Shown: in pieces, positions 41,503 to 49,595 of the stretch
How positions within the stretch are numbered: the stretch's first letter is position 1
Layout: every line of letters starts with the position of its first letter
Origin: Salinigranum halophilum
GTDB taxonomy: Archaea; Halobacteriota; Halobacteria; Halobacteriales; Haloferacaceae
Direction of reading: 5' to 3'
Assembly (NCBI RefSeq): GCF_007004735.1
Contig: NZ_ML660182.1
Span: 676,130-740,129, forward strand
DNA: 64,000 nt
The notes under the pieces: generated by a model
What the model saw: the letters and a program-made list of their open reading frames with translations, nothing else
Database searches by the model: none
Told to the model about the DNA's origin: nothing
Program-made: the position numbers and the translations under genes

Positions 41503-43285
41503 GGAGCGTCACCACCGTGAGGTTGTAGGCCGTGTGAACGAGAATCGCGGCTCCGAGCCCGACGAGATACCACCGGAACCCCTTCCGAGCGCCGAGCGCC
41601 GACAGCGACGCCGTCACGACGTGGAGGACGAGCGGCGCGGCGAGCAGCGCGAGCGCGACGGGGAGCGCCTCCACGCCGACGGTCCCGGCGGGGGCGAACG
41701 CCGCCCGGCCGACCGCGAGGTCGGGGAGGCCGACGAGTTGGATGACCGCCGTCGCCTTCTCGCCGGCGAAGAACCCCACGCCGGAGGCCGCCCCGACGGC
41801 GAGTGTGGCCGGGAGCGAGGACGCGAACCGGCCCTTCTCGAAGCCGGCCAGCACGTGGAGGCTCTTCGCGACCTCTTCGACGAGCGCGACCACCACGAGG
41901 ATGACCGGAATCGAGACGGCGATGGGGAGTGCGAAGAGAACGGCGATGCCGAGCAGTTCGGCGACGAAGACGAACGGGATGGAGAACGCGGAGACGAGCG
42001 CCACCGAACCGTTCCCCGAGAGCCGTGCGTCGAGCGCGTCGAGGAACTTCAGCGGGACCGACCGCTGTGTGAACATGTCCTCCTCCCGGTAGACGCCGAT
42101 ACCGAGGAGGAAGAGGAGTACCGAAGAGAGGTAGATGGGGCCTGTCGAGAACAGGTACGCCGACGGGTCGACCGCGGCCCCCTGGAGGTCGCGGACCACG
42201 AGCGACAGCGGCGAGATGAGCGCGATGGGCGTGACGTTCGTAAAGATGGCCGGGACGAACGCGTAGGAGGTGAGGAACACCGAGACGGAGACGGTGACGA
42301 AGGTGAGTTCCTTGAACGACCGGGCGAACATCGCGCCGACGAACGTCGCCGCCAGGAACAAGAGCGCCAGCGGGACGACGGCGGCGACAGCGACGACCCC
42401 GCCGCCGACGAGGAGTGCGATACCCGCGGTCACCGCGACCATCGCGGTCAGGTACGGAAGCGTCTTCCCGGCGACGATGTCGCTCGGGGCGACGGGCGCG
42501 ACGAGGAGGAGTTCGCCCCGCCGGTTCACCCGCTCGTTGAGGACGGTCGAACCGTACGCCTGGATGACGAAGTTCATCGGCACCAAGAATGCGAACGCGA
42601 GGACGAGCGACCCGAACGGGAAGGGTGGGTCGATGTCCGCCGGCGACCCGGTCGAGTCCTGTGCGAAGACGCTGGCACCGATTCCAGGGATGGAGAGCGG
42701 CCCCTCCTGGGTGCCGACCGGGTCTCCGTCACCGGAACCCTCGGGGGAGACACTGCCGCCGTCTCCCGTCGCGCCGGACCCACCAGCACCCGTCGTGTCG
42801 CCGCGGTTCTCGGTCGTCGGCGTCGCGACGACCGCTTCGTCGCGTGCCGCGTAGGTGAGCGAGACCACGACGGGGAACGCCGCCGACTGGTTCGGTTCCG
42901 CGCGCATCGCCCGAACGTTGTGTCGTTCGACGCTCGCGCGGAACGCGGCCAGCGCGGCCTCACCCTTCGGGGTCTCGCGACTGACGACGCGCCCGTCGAC
43001 GACGAGCAGGTCGAGGTCACCCGCGACGAAGGCGGCTTCGCTGGCCGGCCGGGTCGCGAGCGACGTACTCGCGGCGACGGGGTCGTGATACGGGCTCGAC
43101 GCGTCGACGCCGACACGGTAGAGGTCGCGGTCGAGGGCGACGCCCTGGGTGAGGACGCCGGCCCCGAGGACGCTCCCGACGACGACGAACGCCACGAGTC
43201 CCATGATGACAGTCCGCCTGTCGACGACGGCGGCCGACCGACTCACCTCCCAGCGCGCGATGCGCGCGACGGCGCGCGGTCTCAC
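41495..43285 (-). CDS. ABC-2 permease fused to a PrsW-type intramembrane protease
   Basis: 596 residues, much larger than a normal ABC-2 subunit. Residues 1-390 look like an ABC-2 permease: TM1 at about 28-48, a long extracytoplasmic loop (about 50-215, Gly/Ser-rich near 165-185), then NFVIQAYGSTVLNERVNRRGELLLVAPVAP (about 238-267) and several TMs. Residues about 400-596 are a PrsW-like domain: EEVAK (470-474), FFAGE (505-509), His555 and HTAYN (584-588), the motifs of this glutamic-type membrane protease family. An exporter subunit with a built-in protease suggests that it processes what it exports or a signal. Overlaps its neighbours by 4 and 8 bp. Confidence 0.82.
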   Translation of the reverse strand: MRPRAVARIARWEVSRSAAVVDRRTVIMGLVAFVVVGSVLGAGVLTQGVALDRDLYRVGVDASSPYHDPVAASTSLATRPASEAAFVAGDLDLLVVDGRVVSRETPKGEAALAAFRASVERHNVRAMRAEPNQSAAFPVVVSLTYAARDEAVVATPTTENRGDTTGAGGSGATGDGGSVSPEGSGDGDPVGTQEGPLSIPGIGASVFAQDSTGSPADIDPPFPFGSLVLAFAFLVPMNFVIQAYGSTVLNERVNRRGELLLVAPVAPSDIVAGKTLPYLTAMVAVTAGIALLVGGGVVAVAAVVPLALLFLAATFVGAMFARSFKELTFVTVSVSVFLTSYAFVPAIFTNVTPIALISPLSLVVRDLQGAAVDPSAYLFSTGPIYLSSVLLFLLGIGVYREEDMFTQRSVPLKFLDALDARLSGNGSVALVSAFSIPFVFVAELLGIAVLFALPIAVSIPVILVVVALVEEVAKSLHVLAGFEKGRFASSLPATLAVGAASGVGFFAGEKATAVIQLVGLPDLAVGRAAFAPAGTVGVEALPVALALLAAPLVLHVVTASLSALGARKGFRWYLVGLGAAILVHTAYNLTVVTLLG

Positions 43286-44181
43286 CGAGTCGCCTCCGCG
43301 CGGGGGTCGGACGCCAGTTCGCGGCCCGCGATGTCGAGAAAGAGGGCTTCGAGGCTCGGTTCCTCCGTTCGGATGTCGACCACGCTGCCGCCTGCGCTTG
43401 CGGCCGCCTCACGAACCGAGTCGACGGCGGTCATGTCCTCGACGACCGTCACGTGGTCGTCGCCGGCGGGGTCGCTCTCGGGGAGCGGGACGGTCGTGAA
43501 CACGTGGTACGTCGTCGAACCGTGTTCGGCGCGGATGTCCGCGACGGTGCCGCGGGCGACGATTTGCCCGCGGTTCATGATGACGACGCGGTCACAGACG
43601 CTCTCGACGTGGTAGAGGTTGTGCGCCGAGAACACGACGGTCTTGCCTCGGTCGGCGAGTTCGCGCGTGAACTCCAGGACGTAGTTGGTCGTGAGCGGGT
43701 CGAGTCCGGAGGCGGGTTCGTCGTAGATGAGCAGGTCCGGGTCGTTGACGAGCGACCGCGCGATGGCGACCTTCCGTTTCATCCCCTTCGACATGTCACC
43801 CAGTCGGCGCTCGCGGTGTTCGAGTTCGAGGCGGTCGAGCGTCTCCTCGGTTCGCTCGCGGGCCACCTCGCGCGGCACGTCGTAGAGGTCGGCGAAGAAG
43901 CGGAGATACGACCGCGGCGTCATGTCCTCGTACAGCGGCGACTCCTCCGGGAGGAAACCGAGCGAACGGCGCATCTCGGCGTCGCCGGCATCGTGGTCGC
44001 CGACGCTCGCTGTGCCTCCCGACGGCTCGACGAGGCCGGCGAGCATCTTCAGCGTCGTCGTCTTCCCCGCGCCGTTGGGGCCGACGATGCCGAATATCTC
44101 CCCCCGCTCGACCGCGAAGTCGCTCCCGACGACGGCCGGAAAGTCCCCGTAGGTCTTGCGGAGGCCGCTGACGCGTATCAT
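43282..44181 (-). CDS. ABC transporter ATPase of the exporter cassette (NatA/CcmA-type)
   Basis: 299 residues. Walker A GPNGAGKTT (about 34-42), Q-loop region SLGFLPEESPLYEDMTP (about 83), signature LGDMSKGMKRKVAIARSL (about 132-149; 'SKGMK' in place of LSGGQ), Walker B LLIYDEPASGLDP (about 154), H-loop VVFSAHNLYHVES. The C-terminal 90 residues form an accessory domain found in NatA-like ATPases. Coupled by 4 bp to the PrsW-fusion permease. The cassette promoter is described separately. Confidence 0.93.
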   Translation of the reverse strand: MIRVSGLRKTYGDFPAVVGSDFAVERGEIFGIVGPNGAGKTTTLKMLAGLVEPSGGTASVGDHDAGDAEMRRSLGFLPEESPLYEDMTPRSYLRFFADLYDVPREVARERTEETLDRLELEHRERRLGDMSKGMKRKVAIARSLVNDPDLLIYDEPASGLDPLTTNYVLEFTRELADRGKTVVFSAHNLYHVESVCDRVVIMNRGQIVARGTVADIRAEHGSTTYHVFTTVPLPESDPAGDDHVTVVEDMTAVDSVREAAASAGGSVVDIRTEEPSLEALFLDIAGRELASDPRAEATR

Positions 44182-44203
44182 ACGCGTGGCAGCGACCCCA
44201 CGC

Positions 44204-44214
44204 TGTTTAATCTC
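44204..44214 (-). promoter_or_regulatory. TATA-like box of the ABC exporter cassette
   Basis: On the minus strand AGATTAAAC sits 24-33 nt before the ATG at 44181, as expected for a leaderless transcript of the ATPase and both permeases. The palindrome at 44225-44238 lies immediately upstream, overlapping the BRE position. Confidence 0.6.
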
Positions 44215-44224
44215 ACCCGCCGAC

Positions 44225-44238
44225 TCTCACGCGTGAGA
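44225..44238. promoter_or_regulatory. perfect 14-bp palindrome TCTCACGCGTGAGA upstream of the ABC cassette
   Basis: TCTCACGCGTGAGA is a perfect palindrome with its nearest edge about 10 bp upstream of the TATA element of the ABC exporter cassette and 70 bp upstream of the small protein gene at 44308. It is a good candidate for a repressor or activator binding site controlling one or both divergent units. Confidence 0.5.
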
Positions 44239-44307
44239 ACGGACTGGCGCGGCGCGGTCCGTCCGACCGGCGATACACACAAGACGGTGGACAGTGGATT
44301 GACAGAT

Positions 44308-44463
44308 ATGGGTGAACTCACCGTCATCAGAGCCGACGGTACCTGGCATCGCACGGACATCCTCGGGTGTTCGTACGCCGACGTCGCCGTGGTCGACGAG
44401 GAACGGACTGTCGACCGCGACGGGCTGTCGGAACTCGACCGCTGTGAGACGTGTACGTGGTAG
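44308..44463 (+). CDS. small haloarchaeal protein, 51 residues, CETC motif
   Basis: ATG at 44308 to TAG at 44461-44463. The peptide starts MGELTVIRADGTWHRTDILG and ends in CETCTW. Two more features, GCSYADVAV and an acidic VDEERTVDRDGL, look like a compact beta protein with a possible metal site. The residue mix is normal for the genome, not shadow-like. It is divergent from the ABC exporter cassette and convergent with the aldolase gene, 45 bp away. Function unknown. Confidence 0.65.
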   Translation: MGELTVIRADGTWHRTDILGCSYADVAVVDEERTVDRDGLSELDRCETCTW

Positions 44464-44508
44464 ACGAGGCCGCGAGAAGACACCGCGAAGGCGTCGGTCG
44501 GCGCTGAC

Positions 44509-45501
44509 CTACGCGAACTTGGTCCGACCGGCGCTGCCGGCGATCTCGGCGAGGTCGCCGTAGACGTCGGCGATGCGTTCGCGGACGTCGCGGCCGCCGA
44601 CGCGGGGGTCGAAGACGTCCTTGTTCGGCGACCAGTCGACCGCGTTGTAGAAGCCGTCGCGGTCGTCCTCGACACCGTCGGGTGGGACGATGTTCGTCGG
44701 GTCCTCGCGGTAGAGGTCGAACAGCGTCCGCGTGTACTCGTACTGATACCGCGTGTCCTTGTTCACCTTGCAGATGCCGTACTGGAGCATCTGCTGGAGC
44801 TGTTCGGGGAGGATACCCGACGAGCCGTGTAGGACGAGCGGCGTGTCGAGGCCGTGGTCGCGGAGTTCCTGGCGGATGTCCTGGGCGATGTCCGGGCGGA
44901 GTTCGAGGTTCTTGCCCTTCGCGACGCCGTGTTGGGTCCCGACGGAGATGGCGAGGAGGTCACAGCCCGTCCGGTCGACGAACTCGACCGCCTCCTCGGG
45001 GTCGGTGTAGAACGCCTCCTCGGAGACGATCTCGTCCTCGACACCCTTGATACGCCCCAGTTCGGCCTCGACGAGAATGTCGCGGCCGGCGTCTTCGATC
45101 ATCTCGACCACCTGCTTGGACTCGGCGACGTTCTCCTCGAACGGGTGGTGTGACGCGTCGATCATGATCGAGGAGGGGATGTCGAGTTCGATCTGTTTCT
45201 CGATGAACTCCATGTCCGTCTGGTGGTCCATGTTGAGGAAGACGCCGATGTCGTACTGTTCGGCGATGACCTCGATGTAGTTCCCCATCGCCTTCAGGCC
45301 CGCGACGGGGTCGCCGTTCCCAGCGAACGTGCAGGCACCCCCGCTGAGCTGGAGCAGCAGGTCGGAGTTCACCTGCGAGGCACCCTCCATGAGCCCCATC
45401 ATGACGTTCGGTTCGGCGACGTTGCTCGCGACGAGCCCGAACCCCTCGTCGAGCGCGTCGTCGTATACGGTGTCGAGTTCGTCCCCACTGTAGAATGGCA
45501 T
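44509..45501 (-). CDS. fba: class II fructose-1,6-bisphosphate aldolase
   Basis: 330 residues from the ATG at 45501 ([20 protein letters not shown]); the ATG at 45525 would precede the transcription start predicted from TATTAATT-like sequence at 45538-45546. [15 protein letters not shown] (about 100) provides the catalytic Asp, [34 protein letters not shown] and LVLHGSSG carry the zinc-binding His and Glu residues. Class II aldolases split fructose 1,6-bisphosphate with zinc; with FBPase nearby the role is probably gluconeogenic. It lies about 100 bp from the hydroxyacyl-CoA dehydrogenase gene on the same strand. Confidence 0.93.
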   Translation of the reverse strand: MPFYSGDELDTVYDDALDEGFGLVASNVAEPNVMMGLMEGASQVNSDLLLQLSGGACTFAGNGDPVAGLKAMGNYIEVIAEQYDIGVFLNMDHQTDMEFIEKQIELDIPSSIMIDASHHPFEENVAESKQVVEMIEDAGRDILVEAELGRIKGVEDEIVSEEAFYTDPEEAVEFVDRTGCDLLAISVGTQHGVAKGKNLELRPDIAQDIRQELRDHGLDTPLVLHGSSGILPEQLQQMLQYGICKVNKDTRYQYEYTRTLFDLYREDPTNIVPPDGVEDDRDGFYNAVDWSPNKDVFDPRVGGRDVRERIADVYGDLAEIAGSAGRTKFA

Positions 45502-45537
45502 CGTGGTGTTCCTCGCTTTTCCCATGAGATGACAGCG

Positions 45538-45547
45538 TTATAATTCA
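45538..45547 (-). promoter_or_regulatory. TATA-like box of the aldolase gene
   Basis: On the minus strand GAATTATAAC is centred about 41 nt before the ATG at 45501 and only 17 nt before the ATG at 45525. With transcription about 25 nt downstream of the box, only the 45501 start lies within the mRNA. Confidence 0.55.
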
Positions 45548-45602
45548 TGCGGGCGACACTCGCGGCGGGTCGCTGCGCGGCAGAACGGGGGCCGACGGGA
45601 CG

Positions 45603-46463
45603 CTACTCGTAGTCGTAGAAGCCGCTGCCGGTTTTCTTTCCTAACTCCCCTGCCTCGACCTTCCGCTTCAGGAGGTACGCCGGCTTGTAGCGGTCTCCGA
45701 GTTCGTCGTAGAGTGTCTCGGAGGCGTGCAGACAGACGTCGAGGCCGATGTGGTCCGCCAGCGTGAGCGGCCCCATCGGGACGTTGGTTCCGAGAGTCAT
45801 CCCCCGGTCGATATCCTCCTTCGAGGCGACCCCTTCGTCGAACGCGCGGATGCCCTCGTTGAGCCACGGCATCAGGATGCGGTTGGTGACGAAGCCGGGC
45901 TTGTCGTCGGACTCCCACGTCTCCTTCTCGAGGGACTCGGCGAAGCCGTGAGCGAGGTCGACCGCCGCCTCGGACGTGAGTTCGCCGCGGACCACTTCGA
46001 CGCCCTTCATCACCGGCACGGGGTTCATGAAGTGGAGGCCGACGACGTGCTCGGGGCGCTCTGTCGCCGCCGCGATGGAGGTGATCGAGAGCGTGGAGGT
46101 GTTCGTCGCGAGCACGACGTCCTCGTCGACGAGGTCGGCGAGGTCGGCGAAGATGTCCTTCTTCACGTCCATGTTCTCGACCGCCGCCTCGACGACGAGG
46201 TCCGCGGCGGCGAGGTCGTCGAACGCCGTCGTCCCGGTGATGCGGTCGCGTGCGGCGTCGGCCTCTGCCTGTGTGAGCTGTTCTTTCTTGACGAGTCGCG
46301 AGAGCGAACTGTCGATGCTGTCGAAGCCGCGCTCGACGAACTCGCTCTCGATATCCCGCATGACGACGTCGTAGCCGGCCGTGGCGGCGACCTGTGCGAT
46401 GCCGTTCCCCATTGTTCCCGCGCCGACGATACCGACCGTCTGGACGTCTTCGAGCGTTCGCAT
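45603..46463 (-). CDS. 3-hydroxyacyl-CoA dehydrogenase
   Basis: 286 residues from the ATG at 46463 (MRTLEDVQTVGIVGAGTMG). NAD-binding GIVGAGTMGNGIAQVAATAG (about 11-30); DVVLATNTSTLSIT (about 105-118) with the conserved Ser; GLHFMNPVPVMKGVEVV (about 131-147) with the catalytic His, and DKPGFVTNRILMPWLNEG. The enzyme oxidises L-3-hydroxyacyl-CoA (for example 3-hydroxybutyryl-CoA) in beta-oxidation. It lies between aldolase and FBPase genes but on the opposite strand to FBPase. Confidence 0.93.
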   Translation of the reverse strand: MRTLEDVQTVGIVGAGTMGNGIAQVAATAGYDVVMRDIESEFVERGFDSIDSSLSRLVKKEQLTQAEADAARDRITGTTAFDDLAAADLVVEAAVENMDVKKDIFADLADLVDEDVVLATNTSTLSITSIAAATERPEHVVGLHFMNPVPVMKGVEVVRGELTSEAAVDLAHGFAESLEKETWESDDKPGFVTNRILMPWLNEGIRAFDEGVASKEDIDRGMTLGTNVPMGPLTLADHIGLDVCLHASETLYDELGDRYKPAYLLKRKVEAGELGKKTGSGFYDYE

Positions 46464-46824
46464 ATCTCTCACCAGACCCGGGGGTGTTGTAAGGCTGGCG
46501 TCGGGGGCAGCCGATGCTCACAGAAACGGGCCGTGGGCTCGGCCGCGTCCGGCGGCGGACGTGAGCCACACAGCGGACGGGACGAGCAGGCGGAGACGGA
46601 CGGTTCGCCGCCCGACCGCGTCCGTCGCCTGTCGGTCCCAGCCGTCTTCACCGTCGGTCTGCCGACCCTCGACACGTCCCCGTGGCGTGTTCTGGCCCCG
46701 AGCGGTCCCACAGAACTATATGTGCTGTTGTCACAGTGACAAGCCATGTACACAGCGGCTGGACTGACCGACGGCCCCGAGACACACACCGACACGCGAA
46801 CGGCTCGTGGGGGGGTGAACTGAG
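46464..46824. other. intergenic region between divergent dehydrogenase and FBPase genes
   Basis: 361 bp with no gene I can support. An A/T-rich patch (AACTATATGTGCTG, 46714-46727) is a TATA-like element about 100 nt upstream of fbp, and GTTGTCACAGTGACAAGC (46727-46744) contains a perfect palindrome, TTGTCACAGTGACAA with a central A, just downstream of it, at the position of an operator near the transcription start. The rest is G+C-rich with short open frames on both strands. Confidence 0.55.
46728..46742. promoter_or_regulatory. palindrome TTGTCACAGTGACAA just after the fbp TATA-like box
   Basis: TTGTCAC-A-GTGACAA is a perfect 7-bp inverted repeat with a one-base centre, beginning two bases after the TATA-like ACTATATGTG. 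Its location near the transcription start suggests a repressor site controlling fbp (the sugar-dependent gene of the region). Confidence 0.5.
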
Positions 46825-47703
46825 ATGGACGGCAAGACGCGCGCCATCGTCGAGGAGATATTCGAGACCGTCGCCGAGGCGTCCCCCGAAATCCGCGCCG
46901 GCCTGCCGAGTCGGCGGCTGAAGAGCGGGTCGGAGAACCCGAGCGGCGAGAAACAGATGGCCGCGGACGTGTTCGCCGACGACCTGCTTCAGTCCCGCCT
47001 CGGGGCGCTCGACAGCGTCGGCGAGTACGCCAGCGAGGAGCGTGAGACCGTCGACGACGTCGGCGAGGGCCTCTCCGTGACGGTAGACCCGCTCGACGGG
47101 TCGTCGAACCTCAAGCCCAACAACACGATGGGGACGGTGGTGGGTATCTACGACGAACCGCTTCCGGCCACGGGTGATGACCTCGTCGGCGCGGCGTACG
47201 TGCTCTTCGGCCCCGTCGCGACGATGATGTGCGCCGTCGACGGGCAGGTCGACGAGTACCTCGTCGACAACGGCGTCCGCAACCTCGTCACCGAGGACGT
47301 CCAGCTGCCAGCAGAGCCCTCCGTCTACGGGTTCGGTGGGCGCGTCCCCGAGTGGTTCGACGACTTCACGGCCTTCGCGCGGGAGGTCGAACAGGACGCG
47401 TCGATGAAGCTCCGGTACGGCGGGGCGATGATCGGCGACGTCAACCAGGTCCTGACCTACGGCGGCATCTTCTCGTACCCCGCGTTCACGAACGCGCCCG
47501 AAGGAAAGCTCCGGCTCCAGTACGAGGGCTACCCCGTCGCGTACATCGTCGAGACGGCCGGCGGGGCCTCTTCGGACGGTGAGAAGTCCATCCTCGAGGT
47601 CGTGAAGACCGACGACATCCACGCACGGGTGCCGGTCCACGTCGGTAACCACGAACTCATCGAACGACTCGAGGCGACGCTGGACGAGTCGGTCCCGTCG
47701 TAA
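46825..47703 (+). CDS. fbp: fructose-1,6-bisphosphatase, class I
   Basis: 292 residues. [19 protein letters not shown] (about 38-56), the metal site [20 protein letters not shown] (about 90-109, with DPLDGSSN), and [19 protein letters not shown] (about 196-214) are the class I FBPase signatures, although the 'sugar-phosphatase' part is shorter than in bacterial enzymes (292 versus about 330). It dephosphorylates fructose 1,6-bisphosphate in gluconeogenesis, together with the aldolase gene nearby. It is divergent from the hydroxyacyl-CoA dehydrogenase, across a 360-bp region with a TATA-like CTATATGTGC (46717-46726). Confidence 0.93.
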   Translation: MDGKTRAIVEEIFETVAEASPEIRAGLPSRRLKSGSENPSGEKQMAADVFADDLLQSRLGALDSVGEYASEERETVDDVGEGLSVTVDPLDGSSNLKPNNTMGTVVGIYDEPLPATGDDLVGAAYVLFGPVATMMCAVDGQVDEYLVDNGVRNLVTEDVQLPAEPSVYGFGGRVPEWFDDFTAFAREVEQDASMKLRYGGAMIGDVNQVLTYGGIFSYPAFTNAPEGKLRLQYEGYPVAYIVETAGGASSDGEKSILEVVKTDDIHARVPVHVGNHELIERLEATLDESVPS

Positions 47704-47710
47704 ACGGCGT

Positions 47711-48556
47711 CTATCGGGGCGGTGCCGACCACGCCTCACCGGAGTCCGCCGGGTCGTACCCCACCACCTCGCGGGCGTGGTCGAGGTCGAACCACCGCCG
47801 CTCGTTGTCGCTGACGCCGTAGAAGACGTCGAACCGCCCGTCGAACCCGAGACAGCAGTCGAACAGCGCCGCGCAGTCGCGTCGAGACTGCCACAGTGCC
47901 TTCATCCGCGCGACCTGCTCGTCGTACGCGCCGCTGTCGCGGTCCCATCGCCCCTCGTGGACCCCGCGTTCGGCGTCGCCGTACGGGTGGTCGTACCGCG
48001 GCGCGCGGACGCTGCAGATGCGCACGGCGACGAACCGGAGGTCGCCCCGCTCGGTGTACTCCCGACCGCACACCTCACCTGCGGCCTTCGAGGTGCCGTA
48101 CGGCGAGTCTGGGCGGAACGAGGCGGTGTGGTCGACGACGAGGTCGGTGCCGTGGTAGATGTCGGGGGCGAGTTCCTGTTCGTAGCCGCCGACGACGTGG
48201 TTCGAGGAGGCGAAGACGACCAGGTCGACCCCGGCCTCGACGGCCGCGTCGAGGACGGTCCGCGTCCCGACGACGTTGTTCTCCAGTACCTCCGCCCAGG
48301 AACCGTCCGTGCGTGGGTAGCCCGCGAGATGCACGACGGCCTCGTGACCTGTCATCGCCGCGTGGACCGCGTCCGCGTCGGTGACGTCGCCGGTGATGGC
48401 CTCACGGTCGGCGTGCGGATGTGAGCCCGCCCCGTCCCACGTCGTCTCCTCGCCGACGGTCCGCCGGTCGAACAGCGTGAACTCGTGTCGGTCGCCGAGG
48501 TGGGCGGTGAGAGCCGTACCGACGGTCCCGTGAGCGCCGGTGAGGAGGACGCGCAT
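47711..48556 (-). CDS. NAD-dependent epimerase/dehydratase family (extended SDR)
   Basis: 281 residues from the ATG at 48556. RVLLTGAHGTVGTALTAHLG is the Rossmann opening; HLAGYPRTDGSW (about 74-85), FASSNHVVGGYEQ and the catalytic Tyr/Lys in SPYGTSKAAGE (about 151-161) are extended-SDR features. It resembles uronate dehydrogenases and the haloarchaeal NAD-dependent glucose-6-phosphate dehydrogenase (Azf), so a sugar or sugar-phosphate substrate is plausible, but an epimerase cannot be excluded. Convergent with fbp (8 bp between ends). Confidence 0.85.
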   Translation of the reverse strand: MRVLLTGAHGTVGTALTAHLGDRHEFTLFDRRTVGEETTWDGAGSHPHADREAITGDVTDADAVHAAMTGHEAVVHLAGYPRTDGSWAEVLENNVVGTRTVLDAAVEAGVDLVVFASSNHVVGGYEQELAPDIYHGTDLVVDHTASFRPDSPYGTSKAAGEVCGREYTERGDLRFVAVRICSVRAPRYDHPYGDAERGVHEGRWDRDSGAYDEQVARMKALWQSRRDCAALFDCCLGFDGRFDVFYGVSDNERRWFDLDHAREVVGYDPADSGEAWSAPPR

Positions 48557-48610
48557 GGGTCGTGGCTCACCGCGCGCCGACAAAAGGGTAGTCCTGCGGA
48601 ATTCCACACG

Positions 48611-48620
48611 TTTAATAATA
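48611..48620 (+). promoter_or_regulatory. TATA box of the DUF5789/adkA unit
   Basis: TTTAATAATA is centred about 26 nt before the ATG at 48641, consistent with leaderless transcription of the DUF5789-like gene and adkA, which overlap by one base. Confidence 0.7.
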
Positions 48621-48640
48621 CGTATTTGCGACTGACAACT

Positions 48641-48925
48641 ATGCGCCTCGCCGAGACCCGGAACGCGTTCGCCCGACAACTGACGTTCCCCACCGACCGA
48701 GAGACGGTCCTCGCGGAGGTCGGTGACCAGCCCCTCGAAGCGCCCTACGGTGACCCTGAGACCATCCGGACGGTGCTCGAGCGGACGGACGAAGCGTCGT
48801 TCAACAGCGCGGACGAACTGTTCGACACGGTGCTGGCGAACGTCGGCGACCAGTACATCGGGCGGAAGCACTACGACGACCGGGGGGCCCAGGGCGGCAT
48901 CGAGACCGAGGAGGTGCACTTCTGA
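48641..48925 (+). CDS. DUF5789-like small protein upstream of adkA
   Basis: 94 residues. FPTDRETVLAEVGDQPLEAP (about 16-35) is followed by YGDPETIRTVLE, FNSADELFDTVLANVGDQYIGR and KHYDDRG, the fuller version of the DUF5789 pattern (…SADELFDTVL…YIGRKxYDDRG). It is more distant from the two paralogues at 8.0-8.7 kb, which lack the C-terminal YIGR/YDDRG part. Its stop overlaps the adkA ATG by one base (TGATG), so it is coupled to adenylate kinase. Function unknown. Confidence 0.8.
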   Translation: MRLAETRNAFARQLTFPTDRETVLAEVGDQPLEAPYGDPETIRTVLERTDEASFNSADELFDTVLANVGDQYIGRKHYDDRGAQGGIETEEVHF

Positions 48926-49509
48926 TGGCCCTGACCGTCGTCTCGGGCGTCCCCGGCGTGGGGAGTTCTCGGGTGACGGAGGCCGCCGTCGCGTCGCTCG
49001 ACGAGCGGTTCGAACTCCTGAACTCGGGCGACGTGATGCTCGAGGAGGCGCTCGGGAGTGGCCGGAACGTCGAGGGCCGCGACGACCTCTCGGACCTCGC
49101 CCCGACGGAACTCCGTCGGCTCCAGCGACGGATGGGTGAGTACGTCGCCGCCATCGCCGCCGACCCCGACACGCACGTCGTCCTCAACACGCACCTCGTG
49201 GTCAGCACGTCCGCCGGGTTCGTCCCGGGGCTTCCACCCGAGGTCCTGCGAGACCTCGACCCCGACGCGTTCGTGCTCGTCGAGGCCAGCCCGGACCTCA
49301 TCCGAGAGCGTCGCGCCGACAGCGACTACCGCTCGTATCGGGTGAGCGACCGGCTCGGTATCGAGTTCCAGCAGTCGATGAGCCGGACGGCAGCCCTCAG
49401 CTACTCGACCGCCGTCGGGGCTCCGGTCGCGCTCGTCGAGAACACCGACGACGTCGAGTCCGCTGCCGTCCAGTTGGCCCACGAGATTCAGCGCGCGGCG
49501 AGCCGCTGA
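48925..49509 (+). CDS. adkA: archaeal adenylate kinase (AdkA)
   Basis: 194 residues, the usual archaeal size and order of motifs: LNSGDVMLEEALGSGRN (about 33-49), VVLNTHLVVSTSAGFVPGLP (about 87-106, substrate lid), VLVEASPDLIRERRADSDYR (about 115-134) and a helical C-terminus. The P-loop reads SGVPGVGSSRV (about 7-17); the Lys expected in GxPGxGK(S/T) is Ser. This is odd for an NMP kinase and may be a real haloarchaeal variant or an inactive form. Function otherwise: AMP + ATP to 2 ADP. Coupled to the preceding DUF5789-like gene. Confidence 0.9.
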   Translation: MALTVVSGVPGVGSSRVTEAAVASLDERFELLNSGDVMLEEALGSGRNVEGRDDLSDLAPTELRRLQRRMGEYVAAIAADPDTHVVLNTHLVVSTSAGFVPGLPPEVLRDLDPDAFVLVEASPDLIRERRADSDYRSYRVSDRLGIEFQQSMSRTAALSYSTAVGAPVALVENTDDVESAAVQLAHEIQRAASR

Positions 49510-49595
49510 GCTGTCGGGCCCACCACGACCGGATTCTCCGCTCTCCCGGCGCCAGGACGTCGACAGAGCGCCGTCCCGAGCGTGCTAACGAACCC

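Noticed and set aside
41408-43615. A 735-codon open frame on the plus strand opposite the PrsW-fusion permease and the ATPase
   Set aside because: It is rich in Arg, Glu, Asp and Gly with no domain, and lies wholly antisense to two well-supported genes. In 67% G+C DNA such antisense frames are expected.
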